Assembly (NCBI GenBank): GCA_002724975.1
Contig: PBQF01000078.1
Location: 1 to 9,888 of the forward strand
Reading direction: 5' to 3'
Source: Parcubacteria group bacterium
Lineage (GTDB): Bacteria; Patescibacteriota; Minisyncoccia; Phycocordibacterales; GCA-002724975
DNA: 9,888 bases
Positions within the stretch are counted from its first letter, which is position 1. Every line of letters begins with the position of its first letter. Below the pieces are notes generated by a model. The model saw nothing but the letters and a program-made list of their open reading frames with translations, searched no databases and was not told where the DNA came from. Made by a program: the position numbers and the translations under genes. This document shows, in pieces, positions 5,480 through 9,888 of this stretch.

Positions 5480-6775
5480 ATGTTCATTTCTAATGATAAC
5501 GCAAAAATGAATCCTTTATCTGGAGAATTACGACTTGATCTTTCTCCATCCCGGGGCATCTTTCTTTATAGTTCTTTTAAGGAAGGTCTATCGGTAAAGC
5601 AATGGGGGGTCAACGGTCTTGAAGAGTTAAATGAATATCAGGACCCAAGTACTCCTCTCCTGAGCTGGTCGATTTTTAATTGCTCCTCCATAAATAAATG
5701 GAATGAGTCTGTTCCCACTAATATACAAGATGTTGCAAAGGAAATTTGGGTAAAGCAAATTACTTTACTAAGAGTATTAAGTAAATCTTCAGATTATGTG
5801 ACGGATTTTTTTATGGATATGCCAATTCTGTTCACACTTGTTGTCAATGAAATGCAAAACATGAAATTACCAACTCATCATATTGAGGATATTGTTAGAA
5901 TGAAAAGGGTTCAGATAATTGAAAGGCTGTTCTATGTTAACGAAAAACAAATCATATCTTTTTTAAAAAAGATCAAATTTACCAATTTAAGAAAAGTCGA
6001 TTTATTACTAATAAGACAGGCAATGAAAACAGAAAAAGCATATACCTATCTTAATAAGAATTTTCAATCTATTTCTATTTCTCTTATCCAACTGATTTTA
6101 GATTACCCATTATTTCATCAATTAAGTATTTTAAAAAGTTCATTCTTTGAAAGGGATCTTGATCCTTGGGAGAAACGTATCGTCATAAATTTAATTCTTA
6201 CTACGTTAAGTCTTGGGAAAAAACACAATATACCGAACTATTTTTACACGACAGCCAAATGCACAAATATCAATGAACTAAAAGTTCTTAATGAAGAGTG
6301 GAGTCAAGTTCATCCACAAAGAAATTTACTAAAAAGAAATAATGATAAAAAACCGCTTATTAAGAAGAAAAAGCGAGCAGGGAGAAGAGTTTTTCCAGAG
6401 CCACCTTTAAAGGGAAATTCTCGGATTATTGCTCTCCGCAGTGCAGATGCACTTAAAAAACATTCTATACGTATGGGAAATTGTCTCAAGAGTTCCCGCT
6501 TCAAAAATGCCTGCCTTAATGGAGAAGCATATTATTACGAAATGTTAAATCCTCTATGCAGCATAGAGATAATTATTATTAATAAAAGATGGGCAACTAT
6601 AGCTGCTCGAATGCAGTTATTACTAACTAACATAGAAGGTCCAAAAAACTTCATACCTGACCCCAGGGCCGAAGAATTAGTAATGCAATGGTTTGTTATA
6701 GAAGCACAAAAAAATAGAAATGTTATATCAGCAAGAATTGAAGCGTCAGGTAAAAGGTTTTCCTATAGACATTAA
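5480..6775 (+). CDS. PcfJ-like domain protein (431 aa)
   Basis: The C-terminal third resembles the PcfJ-like family, named from a gene on the enterococcal conjugative plasmid pCF10 and widespread on mobile elements; its activity is unknown. The diagnostic core spans about residues 318-410: ALRSADALKKHSIRMGNCL (H328, R331, N334-C335), then NGEAYYYEMLNPLCSIEI, a Trp-containing strand NKRWATIAARMQ, GPKNFIPDP and VMQWF. The N-terminal 110 residues look like a beta-rich domain. Residues 110-260 are helical, with the family-typical RVQIIERLF and FLKKIKFTNLRKVDLLLIRQAM segments. A basic stretch KKPLIKKKKRAGRR lies near 290-305. Length fits a complete protein. It begins 28 bases after the FtsZ-like gene with no clear Shine-Dalgarno; ATG at 5507 is an alternative start. 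Likely cotranscribed; a role in nucleic-acid interaction is inference. Confidence 0.72.
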   Translation: MFISNDNAKMNPLSGELRLDLSPSRGIFLYSSFKEGLSVKQWGVNGLEELNEYQDPSTPLLSWSIFNCSSINKWNESVPTNIQDVAKEIWVKQITLLRVLSKSSDYVTDFFMDMPILFTLVVNEMQNMKLPTHHIEDIVRMKRVQIIERLFYVNEKQIISFLKKIKFTNLRKVDLLLIRQAMKTEKAYTYLNKNFQSISISLIQLILDYPLFHQLSILKSSFFERDLDPWEKRIVINLILTTLSLGKKHNIPNYFYTTAKCTNINELKVLNEEWSQVHPQRNLLKRNNDKKPLIKKKKRAGRRVFPEPPLKGNSRIIALRSADALKKHSIRMGNCLKSSRFKNACLNGEAYYYEMLNPLCSIEIIIINKRWATIAARMQLLLTNIEGPKNFIPDPRAEELVMQWFVIEAQKNRNVISARIEASGKRFSYRH

Positions 6776-6801
6776 CCGCCTTATCTTGTCTAAAGAATTT
6801 C

Positions 6802-6808
6802 AGAGGAG
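6802..6808 (+). promoter_or_regulatory. Shine-Dalgarno fixing the start of the HEAT-repeat protein
   Basis: AGAGGAG lies 7 bases before ATG 6816. The open frame extends upstream to 6720 inside the PcfJ-like gene. The strong site and the twin-arginine signal immediately after ATG 6816 show that 6816 is the true start. Confidence 0.8.
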
Positions 6809-6815
6809 ATTTCTC

Positions 6816-7856
6816 ATGTTGAAACGAAGATCATTTATTAAAGCAGCTTTTTTAGGAGCTGTACCATTTTTTATTCCTTCTTTTTTGGAAGCAAAAATAT
6901 TATCTATTTATCATTCCCTTCCTTCAAAAAGCATTGAAGACCATTGCTTTAGAGTCCTCTGCAATTCATTGACACGAGATACATACTACGCTAACAAATT
7001 TGAAATTATCAGAGCATTCGTAGAAATAGGAAACAACGACTGCTCTTCTCTAATTTTTAACCAATTAGAAAAGACTGATCCAACGAACAACAATGAGTTG
7101 ATTGCCTTTTATTTAGCAAAACTGGGTGATAAAAGGGGAATTGAGTATTTGCAGAATTCTCTATCCTCAAATGACTGTATTATTCAAAGAGATGCGAGGG
7201 ACTTTCTTAACGCATTAAATGGGTTAAATACTTTTAAAGTGATTTCTGGAATTCAAAAGTGTAATGAAGAGCTGATAAGGGACATTCAAGAAGACTCAGA
7301 CACAGTTGACAGATTTGAAGCTATTAGGCAAATAGTTAAATCAAACGACAAAGTTTTTTTGCCATATTTAAGAGATGTTTTATGGGATCCTCTGGCAGGG
7401 TCAGATGTTGCAGTAGCTATGTATAAAATAGGTGACCCTGCTATAATGTCCTTTCTTATCAAATCAGCAGAGGGTAAAAACAACTGGGAGTCGGCATATG
7501 CAATATCTGCATTATCAGAAATAGGAGACAATGTTGCCATATCAACCTTTAAAAAGATTCTAAAAATAGAGAATTCTGATAATAGAGAATATATAGCATG
7601 CAATTTGTCTGAAGGTAGCTATTCAAAAGAAATCAAGCAGTATTTGTTGAATAATTATTTATATGATGAAAATCGGGATGTTCAGACACATGCCGCGATT
7701 GGGTATTATTATAATAGAAATGATTCTATTCGTGAGCATTACCGTAGACATGATACTTCTTTAAAAAACTCTTTGATCTTTCATAAACTCGTCCCGTGCG
7801 CAAAAGATGAGATGAGATGTGATAAAACGAAATGTCACTTTTTTAAAAAAACTTAA
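6816..7856 (+). CDS. Tat-signal HEAT-repeat protein (346 aa)
   Basis: The N-terminus MLKRRSFIKAAFLGAV is a twin-arginine signal (R4-R5, F7, K9) followed by a hydrophobic stretch to about residue 24 and a likely cleavage after SFLEA (26). This predicts folding in the cytoplasm and export by the Tat pathway, or anchoring in the membrane. The mature part is alpha-solenoid. HEAT-like units appear around 91-134 (LIAFYLAKLGDKRGIEYLQ), 163-190, 193-218 (VAVAMYKIGDPAIMSFLI), 225-250 (SAYAISALSEIGDNVAISTF) and 256-297, each with the typical G-D turn. HEAT repeats are protein-interaction scaffolds with no catalysis. A C-terminal cysteine group (C328, C335, C340) could bind metal or form disulfides. It sits 40 bases after the PcfJ-like gene. 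An exported scaffold beside cytoplasmic nuclease-type genes is unusual. Confidence 0.8.
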   Translation: MLKRRSFIKAAFLGAVPFFIPSFLEAKILSIYHSLPSKSIEDHCFRVLCNSLTRDTYYANKFEIIRAFVEIGNNDCSSLIFNQLEKTDPTNNNELIAFYLAKLGDKRGIEYLQNSLSSNDCIIQRDARDFLNALNGLNTFKVISGIQKCNEELIRDIQEDSDTVDRFEAIRQIVKSNDKVFLPYLRDVLWDPLAGSDVAVAMYKIGDPAIMSFLIKSAEGKNNWESAYAISALSEIGDNVAISTFKKILKIENSDNREYIACNLSEGSYSKEIKQYLLNNYLYDENRDVQTHAAIGYYYNRNDSIREHYRRHDTSLKNSLIFHKLVPCAKDEMRCDKTKCHFFKKT

Positions 7857-7949
7857 TTTATTTGAGTAAATGTTGATATGAAATCATAATTACAATGATC
7901 AAAAAAGACTTAAAAAAATACTTTTCCTTTTTTTTGAAAGGATATTTAA

Positions 7950-8477
7950 ATGGAAATAAGTAATAAGGTTTCTATCCTTGGAACAATTAAAGAATTTAGT
8001 TCTGTAGATATAAGTGAGTCTGAAATAAACTATTCTTTAGTCATTGAAGAAAATGACTGGTCCATTACCATTGATAATGATTTGTGCAAGCAATTACCAG
8101 CAAAGTTAAAGAAAGGAGGAAAATATTTATTAACAGGACATCTCTCTCTATTTGAGCCATCGTTATTAGTGCATAATGTAATAGATGACCATTCATCTAT
8201 TGCACCTTCTCAATTAACAGGTAAAGGCTCAAACAATGGGCAACTGATATCTGTTTGTGGGAAGATTATAGAGTTAAAATTTCAACCCTCAAGAAAAGGT
8301 AAATCAACTGTTTTTGCAAGGATTGAAGGTATTAGTAATATGCATTTATTTTGTTTCCCTGGCGACTTGGTTGAGACATGTAACAATGCCTATAAAAAAA
8401 ATAAATTTATTACTATTATAGGAGTGCTTCAAATCACAAAGCCTCAGTTTGATATTGAAATATATGAAAAGATGTAA
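7950..8477 (+). CDS. Tandem OB-fold-like protein (175 aa)
   Basis: The protein reads as two copies of one beta-barrel pattern. Copy 1 (6-78) starts KVSILGTIKEF, continues YSLVIEENDWSITIDNDL and ends LKKGGKYLLTGHLSLFEPSL. Copy 2 (99-172) starts LISVCGKIIEL, continues VFARIEGISNMHLFCFPGDL and ends YKKNKFITIIGVLQITKPQF. The shared order 'V-x-I-x-G-x-I strand, variable loop, D-L helix, basic turn, G-x-L strand' is typical of OB folds that bind single-stranded nucleic acid. No zinc or catalytic motif is seen. Start ATG has GAAAGGA at 7936-7942. It follows a 93-base gap, the widest in the operon, and precedes two nuclease-type genes, consistent with a single-strand-binding accessory role. The fold assignment is inference from pattern, not from a recognised family. 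Confidence 0.55.
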   Translation: MEISNKVSILGTIKEFSSVDISESEINYSLVIEENDWSITIDNDLCKQLPAKLKKGGKYLLTGHLSLFEPSLLVHNVIDDHSSIAPSQLTGKGSNNGQLISVCGKIIELKFQPSRKGKSTVFARIEGISNMHLFCFPGDLVETCNNAYKKNKFITIIGVLQITKPQFDIEIYEKM

Positions 8478-8495
8478 AGCGATATAAAAAGAATT

Positions 8496-8500
8496 GGAGG
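8496..8500 (+). promoter_or_regulatory. Shine-Dalgarno fixing the start of the GIY-YIG gene
   Basis: GGAGG lies 5 bases before ATG 8506. The open frame could begin at TTG 8494, but that codon would overlap this site, so 8506 is preferred. Confidence 0.75.
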
Positions 8501-8505
8501 ACAGT

Positions 8506-9192
8506 ATGCATAAAATAGAGCTAAAGTGGGAGTGCTTTTGCCGTGGAGAAGAATTAGACACTCATAAAGATTTTCTAAAAAACCACGGAGGAATATATGC
8601 TTGGATATTCAATGGCAAACCACCGAGGGTAGCTTATATTGGGGAGACAGGGAATTATTTTAACAGATTTGCAAAAGATCATTTCCAAAATATACTTTCT
8701 GGAAGGTGGAGTACATATAAAGTTCCTGAAGAACAAGATTTTATTAAATTCATTTGTCAGAATGTTGTAGGGAAGAAATATGAAAAGATTAAAGATGAAA
8801 AAAAATATTACAGAACATATAGTCTCGATGCAAAAGAATTTAACTTTAAAGATCACTTTTTTGATATGGATTATTTGTCAATGCACAGAGAATTTCTTTT
8901 TAATTTGAAATTTGCATTTGCATCAATGCCAGATAAAGATAAAGCAATACGAAAAGATATTGAAGCGATATTAATTATTAAAATAAGAGAGCAGTATGCA
9001 CGAGAAAACAATATTAACCAAGATGACTTTATTTTGCCTGGTGGGCGAAAATGGAGGGATACCCCATTTGGAACAATTTCGCAACATCCTATAAAAAGTT
9101 ATTTAATAGATCACAGCGGTGACTTTTGCAATGAGCTTCCAGAAGAAATTAGGGCTATTAGTGATTATAAAATAGAGTTGAAAGATCAATAG
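8506..9192 (+). CDS. GIY-YIG nuclease-like protein (228 aa)
   Basis: The N-terminal third carries a GIY-YIG core: GGIYAWIF (28-35) with Y31, VAYIGETGNYFNRFAKDHF (42-60) with Y44-I-G and the conserved Arg R54 followed by H59. The general-base and metal-binding Glu of the family is probably E153 in the helix KDIEAILIIKIREQ, followed by the expected NN pair near 165. A charged region of roughly 90 residues (62-150) separates these parts, far longer than in UvrC-type domains. All catalytic positions are therefore present, and DNA cleavage is plausible. No separate DNA-binding domain is obvious apart from this insert and the C-terminus. It lies 28 bases after the OB-fold-like gene and stops 2 bases before the DUF2779 gene, implying coupled expression with another nuclease-type protein. 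Confidence 0.75.
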   Translation: MHKIELKWECFCRGEELDTHKDFLKNHGGIYAWIFNGKPPRVAYIGETGNYFNRFAKDHFQNILSGRWSTYKVPEEQDFIKFICQNVVGKKYEKIKDEKKYYRTYSLDAKEFNFKDHFFDMDYLSMHREFLFNLKFAFASMPDKDKAIRKDIEAILIIKIREQYARENNINQDDFILPGGRKWRDTPFGTISQHPIKSYLIDHSGDFCNELPEEIRAISDYKIELKDQ

Positions 9193-9194
9193 TA

Positions 9195-9888
9195 ATGGCT
9201 TCTTTAAAATTTTCCAAATCCCAGTTTCTAAGAGGATTGCAATGCCATAAGTCTCTATGGCTTTATAAATATAAACCCGAGTTGAGAACCCTACCTGATC
9301 AATCTCAACAGGCGATATTCGATAGCGGAACAGAAGTGGGTTTGCTCGCTCAAAAACTATTCCCTAATGGGAAAGAAATCATATTTAAAGATGCTTCTTT
9401 TACAAGGAAGATTAAACAAACGAGGGAACTTATTAAAAATGGAACAGAAACAATCTATGAAGCAACATTTAGCTATAACAATGTCCTTGTCATGGTTGAC
9501 ATTCTTCATAAGGGAAGTAGCGGATGGGGGCTACACGAAGTAAAGAGCTCAACGGAGCTAAAAGATATCCATATTAGCGATTTGTCCGTTCAATACTATG
9601 TTTTAAGCGGATGCGGACTTCCCATATCTAAAGCATCTCTGGTTTATATTAACAACCAGTACGTAAAAAATGGAGAATTGGATATTAAAGAGCTTTTCAG
9701 TATTACAGAACTTACAAATAAAATAGAAGAAAGCCAGGGCTTTGTAGAAGACCAGCTTTCTCAAATGAATGAAATGTTAAAAGGGAAATGCCCTGGGATT
9801 GATATAGGCAATCACTGTGACACTCCATATCCTTGTGATTTTAAAGATCACTGCTGGTCTCACGTTCCTGAGTATTCAATTTTTGATA
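9195..9888 (+). CDS. DUF2779 protein with Cas4/RecB-like nuclease domain (partial, C-terminus beyond window)
   Basis: The frame is open from ATG 9195 to the window end (231 complete codons). It matches DUF2779 proteins: SKSQFLRGLQCHKSLWLYKYKPEL (C17), GTEVGLLAQKLFPNGKEI (45-62), IYEATF (87-92), then the PD-(D/E)xK nuclease core D102 in VMVDIL and E115-V-K117 in GLHEVKSST, and the RecB-family Gln/Tyr motif at Q133-Y-Y. Cysteines C208, C214 and C220 follow (GNHCDTPYPCDFKDHCW). With C17 they have the one-plus-three layout of the [4Fe-4S] clamp in Cas4 and AddB nucleases. Known family members continue into a C-terminal RNase H-like region not visible here. The ATG is 2 bases from the previous stop with only a weak ribosome site, so translation is probably coupled. 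A single-strand DNA exonuclease activity is inferred from family and motifs. Confidence 0.88.
   Translation, partial: MASLKFSKSQFLRGLQCHKSLWLYKYKPELRTLPDQSQQAIFDSGTEVGLLAQKLFPNGKEIIFKDASFTRKIKQTRELIKNGTETIYEATFSYNNVLVMVDILHKGSSGWGLHEVKSSTELKDIHISDLSVQYYVLSGCGLPISKASLVYINNQYVKNGELDIKELFSITELTNKIEESQGFVEDQLSQMNEMLKGKCPGIDIGNHCDTPYPCDFKDHCWSHVPEYSIFD

Noticed and set aside
6720..6815. N-terminal extension of the HEAT-repeat gene starting inside the PcfJ-like gene
   Set aside because: A strong ribosome site and a twin-arginine signal directly after ATG 6816 make the upstream 32 codons unlikely to be translated.
7857..7949. A- and T-rich stretch before the OB-like gene, considered as a terminator splitting the operon
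   Set aside because: The A-run and T-run can pair only as a weak AT stem with no GC base. It does not look like a standard intrinsic terminator, though it could attenuate.
1..9888. CRISPR array, tRNA or rRNA genes, insertion-sequence ends
   Set aside because: No regularly spaced repeats, no tRNA cloverleaf landmarks, no rRNA signature and no transposase motifs or terminal inverted repeats were seen by eye.

Overview
This is an AT-rich window with short intergenic gaps, mostly clear Shine-Dalgarno sites and mixed-strand gene blocks. It looks like an accessory or genomic-island region of a Gram-negative bacterium. A Fis-type helix-turn-helix like the C-terminus of NtrC-class regulators, a response-regulator fragment and a twin-arginine export signal suggest a Desulfobacterota- or Nitrospirota-like host. 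That assignment is inference only. I see no rRNA, tRNA, CRISPR array or intact transposase.

Left part (1-1850). The window opens with the interior of a response-regulator receiver domain on the minus strand, which stops being recognisable at about 191. A small orphan protein (435-629, +) follows. Next is a minus-strand pair: a zinc-ribbon plus Fis-HTH protein (1240-1644), and an unrecognised protein (705-1217) whose N-terminus repeats half of the same zinc ribbon. Upstream of the pair, 1664-1849 holds decayed minus-strand coding sequence, including what looks like the last ~20 residues of a type I restriction specificity subunit (HsdS). Remnants at several points suggest repeated insertion and deletion.

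Centre (1843-4400). An ARPP-1/DUF6569 gene (1963-2943) and a small two-helix membrane protein of the phage-associated DUF7220 type (3023-3247) read rightward. A WYL-domain regulator (3259-4254) reads leftward. A 37-bp element matching at 34 positions occurs twice, in the same orientation: upstream of the ARPP-1 gene, and in the divergent region between the WYL gene and the operon to its right. In both places its right end supplies a plausible -35 hexamer. The simplest reading is that the WYL protein controls itself and both rightward units.

Right part (4401-9888). Seven rightward genes follow with gaps of 2 to 93 bases: an unrecognised protein, a miniature FtsZ-like GTPase lacking the T7 loop and C-terminal domain, a PcfJ-like protein, a Tat-signal HEAT-repeat protein, a tandem OB-fold-like protein, a GIY-YIG nuclease-like protein, and the start of a DUF2779 protein with a Cas4/RecB-like nuclease domain. 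This operon was not recognised as any named system. A WYL regulator of the kind that guards phage-defence loci, the predicted nucleases and restriction-modification debris nearby make a defence or mobile-element function the leading hypothesis, unproven from sequence alone.
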